A stretch of DNA of 64,000 nt. Source: Bacteroidetes bacterium UBA3022 (GTDB lineage Bacteria; Bacteroidota; Bacteroidia; Chitinophagales; BACL12). A model generated the notes under the pieces. That model worked only from the letters and a program-made list of their open reading frames with translations. It made no database searches and was not told where the DNA came from. Below are positions 9,288 through 17,309 of this stretch, one piece after another. Position 1 is the stretch's first letter, and every line of letters begins with the position of its first letter. The DNA lies in NCBI GenBank assembly GCA_002346225.1, contig DDYY01000056.1, positions 78,557-142,556 on the forward strand, in the 5' to 3' direction. A program made the position numbers and the translations under genes.

Positions 9288-10520
9288 ATGAAGAAAAACG
9301 AGGATCAGCATTGTTCATTTTGTGGCCGGCCTAAGAGCGAAGTCAATATTCTGATAGCAGGTCAGGAAGGCCATATCTGCGAGAACTGTATCGGTCAGGC
9401 GCAGCAACTCATCGAGGATGAGATGCAGCATACCGGCAAGAAGTTTAAGTTCTCGATGAGCGGCATCATGAAACCGCGTGCCATCAAAGAGTTTCTGGAT
9501 GGTTATGTAATCGGGCAGGAAGAGTCGAAAAAGATTCTTTCGGTAGCTGTTTACAACCACTACAAACGTTTGAACCAGCCCAAAATGGATGATGTAGAGA
9601 TTGAAAAGTCGAACATCATTATCGTTGGTGAAACCGGTACGGGTAAGACCTTACTCGCCCGCACCATTGCCCGCTGCCTTAATGTGCCTTTTACCATTGT
9701 GGATGCCACCGTTTTTACAGAAGCAGGTTACGTGGGAGAAGATGTTGAAAGCATCTTATCCAGGTTGCTACAGGTTTGTAACTACGATGTCAATGCTGCA
9801 GAGCGCGGAATCGTATACATAGATGAGATTGATAAGATTTCCCGCAAGTCCGATAACCCTTCCATTACCCGGGATGTATCCGGAGAAGGGGTTCAGCAGG
9901 CCTTGCTGAAAATGCTGGAAGGAACGGAAGTATATGTACCACCGCAGGGCGGCCGCAAGCACCCTGAGCAGAAAATGGTAAAAATCAATACCCAGAATAT
10001 TCTTTTCATCTGTGGTGGGGCTTTCGATGGTATTCAAAAAATAATTGCCCGCAGAACCTCTACTCAGCTTATAGGCTTTAAAAAAGAGGAAGAAACGAAG
10101 GTGGACAAAGACAACCTTCTGCAGTATATCAATCCCCAGGACTTAAAGCAGTACGGCCTTATTCCGGAATTGATTGGCAGGTTACCGGTGTTGGCTCATC
10201 TGGATCCGCTGGACGAAGAAACGCTGCATGCCATCCTGACTACTCCTAAAAATGCGCTGGTTAAGCAGTACACACAGTTATTTAAAATAGAGGGTATCGA
10301 CCTGCAGATTGAAGATGCGGTGTTGGATTTCATTGTTGAAAAGGCCATGGAATTCAAACTGGGCGCCAGAGGTTTGCGCTCTATCTGTGAGCTATTGCTA
10401 ACCGATGCGATGTTTGACCTTCCGTCTGATGCACATGATGGGGTCTTCAAACTGGATCTGGAATATGCGCAATCCAAACTTAGCTTAAGCAAAATCAACA
10501 AGCTCAAAGTCGCCATTTAA
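9288..10520 (+). CDS. clpX: ATP-dependent Clp protease ATP-binding subunit ClpX
   Basis: AAA+ unfoldase that selects tagged substrates and threads them into ClpP. The N-terminal zinc-binding domain has four cysteines at 9, 12, 31 and 34. Walker A is GETGTGKT (114-121), Walker B is [10 protein letters not shown], and the pore segment GYVGEDVE and the sensor region around LIGRLP are intact. The protein has 410 residues, normal for the family. Its stop codon TAA overlaps the ATG of ogt by one base. Confidence 0.98.
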   Translation: MKKNEDQHCSFCGRPKSEVNILIAGQEGHICENCIGQAQQLIEDEMQHTGKKFKFSMSGIMKPRAIKEFLDGYVIGQEESKKILSVAVYNHYKRLNQPKMDDVEIEKSNIIIVGETGTGKTLLARTIARCLNVPFTIVDATVFTEAGYVGEDVESILSRLLQVCNYDVNAAERGIVYIDEIDKISRKSDNPSITRDVSGEGVQQALLKMLEGTEVYVPPQGGRKHPEQKMVKINTQNILFICGGAFDGIQKIIARRTSTQLIGFKKEEETKVDKDNLLQYINPQDLKQYGLIPELIGRLPVLAHLDPLDEETLHAILTTPKNALVKQYTQLFKIEGIDLQIEDAVLDFIVEKAMEFKLGARGLRSICELLLTDAMFDLPSDAHDGVFKLDLEYAQSKLSLSKINKLKVAI

Positions 10521-11020
10521 TGACTTTGGTGGCTCCAACCGGTACCACCGCAATCGAGTATGTTGCCACTCCTATTGGTACGCTTGAAATTAAAGCCAAC
10601 AGCCATGGGGTGGAATGCATTCAATTTGTGGAAGAAATACACAGGTCCGTTCCGAATGAGCATACCCAGCATGCTAAAAACTGGCTGATTGCCTATTTTG
10701 AAGGACATAAAACGCCCTTTACAGCTCCTCTGCAACTTTCCGGAACACCTTTTCAAATGAAAATATGGCATTTGCTGCGTGATATCCCATTTGGTGCTAC
10801 CCTATCCTACAGCGCCATTGCTTTAAAATACGACGAAAAAACGCATGTCAGAGCCGTTGCAGGTGCCATTGCACGCAATCCCTTGCTCCTGGCGATACCC
10901 TGTCACCGAGTCATTGGCAAGTCGGGCCAGCTGAGGGGATATGCAGGAGGTTTGTCTCGCAAAGAATGGCTGCTATCGCATGAAAAAGGCATTTATGACC
11001 TCTCCCTATTCCCCGCCTAA
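10520..11020 (+). CDS. ogt: Methylated-DNA--protein-cysteine methyltransferase
   Basis: Suicide DNA-repair protein that moves the methyl group from O6-methylguanine to its own cysteine. The 166-residue sequence ends with the DNA-binding domain: an RAVAGAIARNPLLLAIP stretch and the active site PCHRVIG, followed by GYAGGLSRKEWLL. There is no Ada-type regulatory domain. Start and clpX stop overlap in TAATG, so translation is probably coupled to the Clp operon, an unusual partner for a repair gene. The N-terminal half is short and divergent, as is normal for Ogt. Confidence 0.95.
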   Translation: MTLVAPTGTTAIEYVATPIGTLEIKANSHGVECIQFVEEIHRSVPNEHTQHAKNWLIAYFEGHKTPFTAPLQLSGTPFQMKIWHLLRDIPFGATLSYSAIALKYDEKTHVRAVAGAIARNPLLLAIPCHRVIGKSGQLRGYAGGLSRKEWLLSHEKGIYDLSLFPA

Positions 11021-11074
11021 GGTGCTTTTGCTCCCTTTTGTGGAAAAACATCCTATCAATGAGCTGTTTAGCAC

Positions 11075-11082
11075 TAATTTTG
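11075..11082 (+). promoter_or_regulatory. Putative -7 promoter box before the RlpA-like gene
   Basis: TAATTTTG matches TAnnTTTG and lies 26 bases before the ATG at 11109. I see no TTTG element at the proper -33 distance, so this is a weak call resting on the box and its place in the 88-base gap after ogt. Confidence 0.35.
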
Positions 11083-11108
11083 ATATTGTTCATACAATCA
11101 TGAGCATT

Positions 11109-11651
11109 ATGAAAGCACTTCATATCACTTCGATTGTTCTGTTAAGTCTGGCGATGTTTTCGTCGGTGACAGCTGCAGGACAGGTTGGACACAAAGAGGA
11201 AGGCGTCGCCAGTTTTTACCACGATCGCTTTGAGGGCAGAAAAACTGCCAGTGGTGAAATATTTCGGCAGGATTCCATGACTGCTGCTCATAAGCATATT
11301 AAGCTGGGCAGTTATGTTCGGGTTACCAATATCAGCAATGGCAACTCCGTGATTCTGAAAGTCAACGACCGGATGCCTACATGGAACAAGCGCTCTATCG
11401 ATCTGAGCTATCGGGCTGCGACGGAGCTGGATTACGTCAGTAAGGGCCTTACCCGGGTTACTATTGAAGTAATCGATCCTGCCACACTTATAGAGAAAGA
11501 AGAAGAGGTACAGTCCCCTCCTGCCCTGACGCAAATCGACCTGGATGACCTTTTCAAAGGGCTAACCGTACCGCGCAAAGGGGTATTTTTAAGATATCCA
11601 ACAGTGCAGTATTACACCTATAACCTTCCCACTGAGGGCAGAAGGCGTTAA
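11109..11651 (+). CDS. RlpA-like double-psi beta-barrel protein, secreted
   Basis: A 180-residue exported protein. The N-terminal signal peptide MKALHITSIVLLSLAMF is followed by a double-psi beta-barrel (about residues 30-120) with the RlpA pattern GVASFYHDRFEGRKTASGE, AAHK, and VNDRMP; in other species RlpA is a septal ring-associated lytic transglycosylase. No SPOR domain follows; instead there is an acidic, proline-containing tail with no recognisable fold. I chose the ATG at 11109 because it gives a clean signal peptide; 11100 (three residues longer) is possible. The frame is open back to 10941, but that would overlap ogt by 80 bases and place unrelated sequence before the signal peptide. 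Confidence 0.87.
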   Translation: MKALHITSIVLLSLAMFSSVTAAGQVGHKEEGVASFYHDRFEGRKTASGEIFRQDSMTAAHKHIKLGSYVRVTNISNGNSVILKVNDRMPTWNKRSIDLSYRAATELDYVSKGLTRVTIEVIDPATLIEKEEEVQSPPALTQIDLDDLFKGLTVPRKGVFLRYPTVQYYTYNLPTEGRRR

Positions 11652-11669
11652 CGCATTCGAAGCCACTTT

Positions 11670-13163
11670 TCAGGAGCGTCGCAATTTCCAGTTACTGCTG
11701 GTTGTTCCATTTTGATGCATGGTCGCTGCAACAGGAGCAGCAGCAGAACTGCCCACCCCTATGGATGCAGCTGCGATAGCAGCAATTTTCATTTCAGCAG
11801 CATCTTCCGTTTTCAACTGGTCGGGATGGTAATAATTCTCGATGAACTTCGTATCGAACTGACCGGATAAAAAGGCTTCATGCTGCATGACAAAGGTTCC
11901 AAAGGGCAGTGTGGTAGCTACTCCGCTGATATGGTATTCTTCAATCGCTCTTATCATGCGCTTACAAGCCAGTTCTCTGGTTGCAGCATGCACGATCAGC
12001 TTACTCAAAAGCGGGTCATAGTAAATGGGAATATCCATACCCTCTTCATAAGCGTCATCCACCCGTACGCCCGGACCCTGGGGGCGTCTGTAGGTTATGA
12101 GGGTTCCCACATCCGGTAAAAAATTATTGAGCGGATCTTCAGCGGTAACCCGCAATTCTATTGCATGTCCGTGAATCTTTAAATCTTCTTGCTTCACTGT
12201 CAGTTCATCTCCTTGTGCCACTTCAATTTGCATCTTTACCAGGTCCAGACCGGTAATGAATTCGGTAACCGGATGCTCAACTTGCAAGCGCGTGTTCATT
12301 TCCAGGAAGTAGTAATTTAAATCTGCGTCCACAAGAAATTCGACGGTACCTGCGCCTACATATTTGCAGGCCTTGGCTACCATTACAGCGCTCTCGCCCA
12401 TTGCTCTTCGCATTTCCTCACTGACTACAGCACTGGGTGCTTCTTCCACCAGTTTCTGATGTCTTCGCTGAATGCTGCATTCTCTTTCAAACAGATAAAT
12501 AACATTGCCATGTCTGTCGGCCATAACCTGCACTTCTATATGGCGCGGAGAAGTAACAAACTTCTCAATAAATACAGAACTATCGCCAAAAGCACTCTGC
12601 GCTTCGCTCATGGCCCTTTGCATCTGCTCTTCAATTTCGTCTTCGCTGTTCACCACCCGCATACCTTTACCCCCGCCACCGGCAGACGCTTTTATCAAAA
12701 CCGGATAGCCGGCTTCTTTGGCAACTGCTTTTGCCTCTTCCGGATCAGCGATAGCATGATCGGTGCCGGGAACCATTGGGATACCGAAATCCTTCACAGC
12801 CTGTTTGGCTTCAATCTTACTCCCCATGACCTCGATGCTTTCCGGGTCGGGGCCGATAAAAATCAGACCCGCCTCCTGCACCTTGCGCGAGAACCCGGCA
12901 TTTTCACTTAAAAATCCATATCCGGGGTGAATGGCGTCTGCACCGCAATCGAGTGCTGCCTGAATAATCTTATCGCCCAGCAAGTAGGATTGTCCGGATG
13001 GTGGAGGTCCTAGGTGAACAGCCTCATCGGCATACCTGACATGCATGGCTGTGCGGTCCGCATCAGAATAAACCGCCACTGTACCAATACCCATTTCTCT
13101 TGCTGTCCGCATGACACGTATGGCAATTTCTCCCCTATTCGCTACAAGAATCTTTTTTATCAT
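11670..13163 (-). CDS. accC: Biotin carboxylase subunit of acyl-CoA carboxylase
   Basis: ATP-dependent carboxylation of the biotin on a carrier protein, first half-reaction of acetyl-CoA or propionyl-CoA carboxylase. The 497-residue protein shows the N-terminal VANRGEIAIRVMRTARE, the ATP-grasp loop GGGGKGM (162-168) and the catalytic EMNTRLQVEHP (288-298). The last 40 residues form an Ala/Ser-rich tail (AAIAAASIGVGSSAAAP) not needed for the fold. No biotin carrier or carboxyltransferase gene is adjacent, so the substrate cannot be read from context; acetyl-CoA or propionyl-CoA carboxylase are both possible. It converges with the RlpA-like gene 18 bases away and diverges from ccmB. Confidence 0.93.
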   Translation of the reverse strand: MIKKILVANRGEIAIRVMRTAREMGIGTVAVYSDADRTAMHVRYADEAVHLGPPPSGQSYLLGDKIIQAALDCGADAIHPGYGFLSENAGFSRKVQEAGLIFIGPDPESIEVMGSKIEAKQAVKDFGIPMVPGTDHAIADPEEAKAVAKEAGYPVLIKASAGGGGKGMRVVNSEDEIEEQMQRAMSEAQSAFGDSSVFIEKFVTSPRHIEVQVMADRHGNVIYLFERECSIQRRHQKLVEEAPSAVVSEEMRRAMGESAVMVAKACKYVGAGTVEFLVDADLNYYFLEMNTRLQVEHPVTEFITGLDLVKMQIEVAQGDELTVKQEDLKIHGHAIELRVTAEDPLNNFLPDVGTLITYRRPQGPGVRVDDAYEEGMDIPIYYDPLLSKLIVHAATRELACKRMIRAIEEYHISGVATTLPFGTFVMQHEAFLSGQFDTKFIENYYHPDQLKTEDAAEMKIAAIAAASIGVGSSAAAPVAATMHQNGTTSSNWKLRRS

Positions 13164-13169
13164 AAGCTA

Positions 13170-13209
13170 CAAATCTACAATTCAAGACTTAAAGTAAATC
13201 TTAATTTTG
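13170..13209. promoter_or_regulatory. Divergent promoter region between accC and ccmB
   Basis: The 51-base gap has a TAnnTTTG-type -7 box on each strand: TAATTTTG on the plus strand at 13202-13209 toward ccmB, and TAGATTTG on the minus strand (13170-13177) toward accC. The ccmB box ends only five bases before its ATG, implying an almost leaderless transcript. No convincing -33 elements were seen. Confidence 0.4.
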
Positions 13210-13214
13210 CACTT

Positions 13215-13874
13215 ATGAACCATTCTAAAGTCTTTGTTGCCTTGTTACGCAAGGAGGTCCTTTCGGAGTGGCGCAATAAATATGCAATCAGTGGAATACT
13301 GTTGTACCTGCTCAGTATTGTGATGCTCATTGCATTTACGTTTGAAACTACAGATGACCGCACATGGATGGTGATGTTCTGGATTGCCATTTTGTTTACT
13401 TCCGTGAATGCAGTTGCCAAGAGTTTCCTGCAGGAAAGCGAGGGTCGCCAGTATTACATGTATACCCTGGCAGCCCCGCAACTTATTATCCTGTCAAAAA
13501 TGGTGTATAACACGTTGCTGATGCTCCTGTTATCGTCCATTGCCTTATTGCTGTATGTGGTAAGTCTGGGCTATCCGGTAGCGGACAGTCTCAGTTTTTT
13601 AATAGCTATGCTGCTGGGCGCCATGTCCTTTGCGGCCACTTTTTCCATGATCAGTGCCATTGCCGGGAAAGCCAGTAACAGCGCCACATTAACCGCTATC
13701 CTATCCTTTCCTATTCTGTTACCTGTGATGCGCATACTTATCCGAATTTCCCTGCGTGCCCTGCCCCAGGAAAGCCTGCAGGTAAACGCCCAGGATATGT
13801 TGTATTTATTGGCATTGAACGTCTTTATAGTTGTGTTGGCATTGATATTATTTCCTTACCTTTGGCGGGACTGA
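13215..13874 (+). CDS. ccmB: Heme exporter membrane protein CcmB
   Basis: Membrane subunit of the CcmAB transporter that releases holo-CcmE during cytochrome c maturation. The 219-residue protein begins with ALLRKEVLSEWRNKYA, the typical CcmB N-terminus, and has about six hydrophobic segments. The frame is open from 13014, but the conserved start and the promoter box place the ATG at 13215. The ATPase CcmA is not encoded next to it. ccmC starts seven bases after its stop. Confidence 0.9.
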   Translation: MNHSKVFVALLRKEVLSEWRNKYAISGILLYLLSIVMLIAFTFETTDDRTWMVMFWIAILFTSVNAVAKSFLQESEGRQYYMYTLAAPQLIILSKMVYNTLLMLLLSSIALLLYVVSLGYPVADSLSFLIAMLLGAMSFAATFSMISAIAGKASNSATLTAILSFPILLPVMRILIRISLRALPQESLQVNAQDMLYLLALNVFIVVLALILFPYLWRD

Positions 13875-13881
13875 AAAAGGC

Positions 13882-14571
13882 ATGTTAAGACAGCTTAAAA
13901 CACGGTGGTGGAAGGCGTTGGCGGTAGTATTACTGCTCTATACTTTTACTGCCGGAATGTTAATAGATGTACCTGCCCGATTTGTATTACACGAAACCAT
14001 TCGCAACCTCTTTTTTCATGTACCGGTCTGGTTTACTATGATTCTCCTGTTGCTGGTTTCACTGATTTACAGCACCCTCTATCTCCGCCATGGTAAACTC
14101 GCTTACGATATAGTCGCCGAGCAACTGGCTAAGGTGGCAGTAGTTTTTGGTGTACTGGGCTTTTTGACCGGCGCGCTCTGGGGTAACTACACCTGGGGCG
14201 ATACATTTTCATGGTTATTTGCCGATACGAAAATCCTGGGTGCATTTATTGGCTTGTTGATTTATGTAGCCTATTTCATTTTACGTGGCTCCGTTCCGGA
14301 CGAAGAAAAACGAGCGCGCATTTCATCGGTATACAGCATATTTGCTTATATCTTATTAATAGTATTTATTTTTGTCATACCGCGGCTGACCGACTCACTG
14401 CATCCCGGAAACGGGGGTAATCCGGCCTTCAGCACCTATGACCTGGACAACACTATGCGACTGGTTTTTTATCCGGCAGTATTTGCATATTTCCTAACTG
14501 GATGCTGGATAGCGTCCCAACTTATACGTTTGCGTATTTTACATTACCGCAAACACAACATCAATATCTGA
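13882..14571 (+). CDS. ccmC: Heme handling membrane protein CcmC
   Basis: Transfers heme to the chaperone CcmE in the cytoplasmic membrane. The 229 residues contain about six membrane segments, a first heme-ligand region NLFFHVPVWF (about 43-52) and a second one DSLHPGNGG near 172. The periplasmic tryptophan-rich WWD region between them reads WGNYTWGDTFSWLFADTKI: some tryptophans remain but the usual W-W-x-x-D order is changed. The gene lies between ccmB (7-base gap) and the CcmD-like gene, which overlaps its stop in TGATG. Confidence 0.9.
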   Translation: MLRQLKTRWWKALAVVLLLYTFTAGMLIDVPARFVLHETIRNLFFHVPVWFTMILLLLVSLIYSTLYLRHGKLAYDIVAEQLAKVAVVFGVLGFLTGALWGNYTWGDTFSWLFADTKILGAFIGLLIYVAYFILRGSVPDEEKRARISSVYSIFAYILLIVFIFVIPRLTDSLHPGNGGNPAFSTYDLDNTMRLVFYPAVFAYFLTGCWIASQLIRLRILHYRKHNINI

Positions 14572-14810
14572 TGAAAGCATTTTATAAAGCACTTTTTTCG
14601 ATAATCGCCATTACCCTGGTTTCACCGGTAGCAGCACTAGCGCAGGAAGCATCGGGTCAGCCAGAGATGGCTACCGGCATGCGCTCCAACGGGCTCATAT
14701 TTGTGGTAGTAGGGGTGATAGTCATTATACTCGGGGGATTATTCCTTTTCCTGATACGTATTGATCGCAAGCTCAATAAGATGGAGAGGGAGATTGATAA
14801 CAAATCTTAA
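14571..14810 (+). CDS. ccmD: CcmD-like small membrane protein
   Basis: A 79-residue protein with a signal-like first segment (1-23), a short polar stretch and one membrane helix (VVVGVIVIILGGLFLFLI) followed by the basic, coiled end RIDRKLNKMEREI. This architecture and the position after ccmB-ccmC match Bacteroidota proteins called CcmD, which hold CcmC and CcmE together. Homology to proteobacterial CcmD is weak and rests mainly on context. The ATG overlaps the ccmC stop by one base. The frame is open from 14502 but that start lies inside ccmC. Confidence 0.75.
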   Translation: MKAFYKALFSIIAITLVSPVAALAQEASGQPEMATGMRSNGLIFVVVGVIVIILGGLFLFLIRIDRKLNKMEREIDNKS

Positions 14811-14825
14811 AACCAAATTAAACCT

Positions 14826-16235
14826 ATGGGCAGCATTAGTTTTTTTGAAAGTGTCGTTCAGAACTTTGAAAAAGCGGCCAAAATTACCGGCCATCCTCGT
14901 GGTCTCCTCGACCAGATCCGCGCTTGTAACAGCGTGTACCACATGAAATTTCCTGTAAAGATTAAAGGCGAATTCAGGGTTATTGAAGCATGGAGGGTAC
15001 AACACAGCCATCACCGTACTCCTACAAAGGGTGGAATTCGCTATGATAACATGGTGAATGAAGACGAAGTAATGGCCCTCGCTAGCTTGATGACTTACAA
15101 ATGTGCCCTCGTAGATGTTCCCTTCGGTGGAGCTAAAGGCGGTATTAAAATCAATCCGAAAGAATATACCGAAGAGCAACTGGAGCGCATTACCCGACGT
15201 TACGCTGCAGAATTGGTGAAAAAGAATATGCTCGGTCCCGGTCTTGACGTACCTGCTCCCGATTATGGAACCGGAGCACGTGAGATGAGCTGGATTGTAG
15301 ACACCTACATGGCGTTGCATCCTGACTCTGTGGACGGCTATGGTTGTGTTACCGGAAAGCCGGTTTCCCAGCATGGTATCAACGGTCGTACCGAAGCAAC
15401 CGGTCTTGGTGTATTTTATGGCGTGAAAGAAGCCTGCAGCTTCGAAGAAGACATGAAAGAATTAGGCCTCACCGCCGGCATTGAAGGCAAAAAAGTGGTG
15501 GTGCAAGGATTCGGTAATGTAGGCTACTACAGTGCCAAGTTCTTCCAGGAAGGCGGTGCCATCATTGTTGGTATCGGCGAATACGAAGGTGCTATCTACA
15601 ATGCCGATGGCCTGGATTATGCAGCCGTATTTGAACATCGCAAATCAACCGGTTCCATCTTGAATTTCCCCGGTTCTACCAACATGGAAAAGACTTCAGA
15701 CATTCTGGAGCAACCTTGTGATATACTCATTCCTGCTGCACTCGAAAATGTGATTACGGCAGAGAATGCACCGCGTATCAAAGCAAAAATTATTGGTGAA
15801 GCCGCCAATGGTCCTATTGCATCTGAAGCAGACGATATCCTGAACAATATGGGTATCATGATTCTGCCTGATATGTATCTGAATGCAGGTGGTGTAACAG
15901 TTTCTTACTTCGAATGGTTGAAAAACCTATCACATGTGCGCTTCGGCCGCATGAGCAAGCGTTTTGAGCAGGCTTCCAACCTGAACCTGATTGAAAGCTT
16001 TGAAAAAGTAGCCGGCGTTCGTCTTACAGATGAAGAAAAACATAAAGCATCGAGGGGCGCAGATGAAATTGACTTGGTTTACTCCGGACTGGAAGAAACC
16101 ATGATCAATTCCTATCACGACATCCGCAATGAATGGAAAGCCAACGATAAAGTAGACAGCCTGCGCACTGCTGCCTTTGTGGTTTCCATCAACAAAGTTG
16201 CAGACGACTATATGGCATTGGGAATTTTCCCTTGA
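14826..16235 (+). CDS. gdhA: Glutamate dehydrogenase (Glu/Leu/Phe/Val dehydrogenase family)
   Basis: Interconverts glutamate with 2-oxoglutarate and ammonia using NAD(P). The 469-residue protein carries [13 protein letters not shown], the catalytic-lysine segment [10 protein letters not shown] (about 100-109) and the Rossmann loop [15 protein letters not shown]. It is the catabolic hexameric type often seen in Bacteroidota; leucine or phenylalanine dehydrogenase is less likely given the length and motifs. It lies 15 bases after the CcmD-like gene, in the place where ccmE and ccmF would be expected in a full cytochrome c maturation operon. A strong terminator follows 40 bases after the stop. 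Confidence 0.93.
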   Translation: MGSISFFESVVQNFEKAAKITGHPRGLLDQIRACNSVYHMKFPVKIKGEFRVIEAWRVQHSHHRTPTKGGIRYDNMVNEDEVMALASLMTYKCALVDVPFGGAKGGIKINPKEYTEEQLERITRRYAAELVKKNMLGPGLDVPAPDYGTGAREMSWIVDTYMALHPDSVDGYGCVTGKPVSQHGINGRTEATGLGVFYGVKEACSFEEDMKELGLTAGIEGKKVVVQGFGNVGYYSAKFFQEGGAIIVGIGEYEGAIYNADGLDYAAVFEHRKSTGSILNFPGSTNMEKTSDILEQPCDILIPAALENVITAENAPRIKAKIIGEAANGPIASEADDILNNMGIMILPDMYLNAGGVTVSYFEWLKNLSHVRFGRMSKRFEQASNLNLIESFEKVAGVRLTDEEKHKASRGADEIDLVYSGLEETMINSYHDIRNEWKANDKVDSLRTAAFVVSINKVADDYMALGIFP

Positions 16236-16275
16236 TTGCATGCGAATCGTTTCATGGTGCTACCATGGAATTGGA

Positions 16276-16304
16276 GCCCTTACCCGCCAGGTAAGGGCTT
16301 TTTT
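16276..16304 (+). terminator. Rho-independent terminator after gdhA
   Basis: A perfect nine-pair stem GCCCTTACC/GGTAAGGGC with a five-base loop (16276-16298) is followed directly by six T. The stop codon of the convergent ribD lies inside the T run, so little spacer separates the two genes. The T run is only on the plus strand. Confidence 0.93.
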
Positions 16305-17289
16305 ATTTTCTGTAAATATCCAATCTGTCGCTGCCAATCTTATGAGTTGCCGCAGGAACAAAAGATAAACGCGGTGCAGGAATACCGCCATTTAACGGCA
16401 TATCAGCAGTGAACCTGTAGATTTCATTCCACAAGCCCGCTTTGATGAATTGCGTTAAAGTGTACAAGCCTCCCTCTACCACTACGCTGATTATTTGTAA
16501 CTCCTTTAACCTTGTTATGATAGCATCTGTATAATCCAAAGAGGAGGTTTTTAGGGTAATAACCGGACCACCGTCATTGAACATGCGAAGATCCTTGGGC
16601 AGGGGGCGTTCATCACCCGCAATAATTCTTACAGGGTCACGGCCTTTCACATGCCGGACTGTGAGTAGTGGGTCATCTGAAATAGCAGTAGCAGCGCCAA
16701 TAAGTATTGCTTGGTTGTCAGCACGCATCTGGTGGACATATATATCACTGTCGTGGCAGGTAATATGCACAGGTGTCCTTCCGGGTCCTGCGATAAATCC
16801 ATCAGACGACTCTGCCCATTTTAAACGGATAAATGGAAGCCCTTCCCTGTGAAAATGCAGAAACTCCTGATTAGCAGCAATGACCTTATCTTCCAGACAT
16901 CCTACTTCCACCAGCACACCAGCGGCGCGCAACCTTGCAACTCCTTTTCCACTTACCAGGGGATTGGGATCTAAAGTACCTACCACCACATGTTGTATCT
17001 CCTCTTTAATCAATCGATCGGCGCAGGGTGGCGTCCTGCCAAAATGGGAACAGGGCTCGAGCGTAACATACATAGTGGCGTTGGGTATCAAATGACGGTC
17101 TTGCTCCGGAACACTTTCCAGGGCCATCACCTCTGCATGCTGCTGTCCGAGCGCAGGATGGTATCCCTCTCCAATAATGGTATCATTACAGACTATTACC
17201 GCACCTACCATTGGATTGGGGGCGACCATTCCCTTCCCTTTCTGGGAGAGGTCTATAGCTCGCTGCATATATAATTCCCTATTCTCCAT
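16303..17289 (-). CDS. ribD: Bifunctional riboflavin deaminase/reductase RibD
   Basis: Carries out the second and third steps of riboflavin synthesis: deamination of the pyrimidine and reduction of its ribose. The N-terminal deaminase domain (1-145) shows NPMVGAVIV, the zinc site HAEVMAL (51-57) and EPCSHFGRTPPC (about 77-88). The C-terminal half (about 150-328) is a dihydrofolate-reductase-like domain with RLKWAESSDGFIAG and VVEGGLYTL. The whole protein has 328 residues, a little short but complete. It lies 20 bases downstream of the FG-GAP gene on the same strand. No other rib gene is nearby. Confidence 0.95.
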   Translation of the reverse strand: MENRELYMQRAIDLSQKGKGMVAPNPMVGAVIVCNDTIIGEGYHPALGQQHAEVMALESVPEQDRHLIPNATMYVTLEPCSHFGRTPPCADRLIKEEIQHVVVGTLDPNPLVSGKGVARLRAAGVLVEVGCLEDKVIAANQEFLHFHREGLPFIRLKWAESSDGFIAGPGRTPVHITCHDSDIYVHQMRADNQAILIGAATAISDDPLLTVRHVKGRDPVRIIAGDERPLPKDLRMFNDGGPVITLKTSSLDYTDAIITRLKELQIISVVVEGGLYTLTQFIKAGLWNEIYRFTADMPLNGGIPAPRLSFVPAATHKIGSDRLDIYRK

Positions 17290-17309
17290 GGGCAGTACTC
17301 ACTATCCGT

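Noticed and set aside
10941..11108. Longer start for the RlpA-like gene
   Set aside because: Would overlap ogt by 80 bases and bury the signal peptide 56 residues inside the protein.
13014..13214. Longer start for ccmB
   Set aside because: Added residues lie antisense to accC and the family N-terminus fits the ATG at 13215.
14739..15374. 211-codon minus-strand frame over gdhA
   Set aside because: Antisense to conserved glutamate dehydrogenase sequence; no motif.
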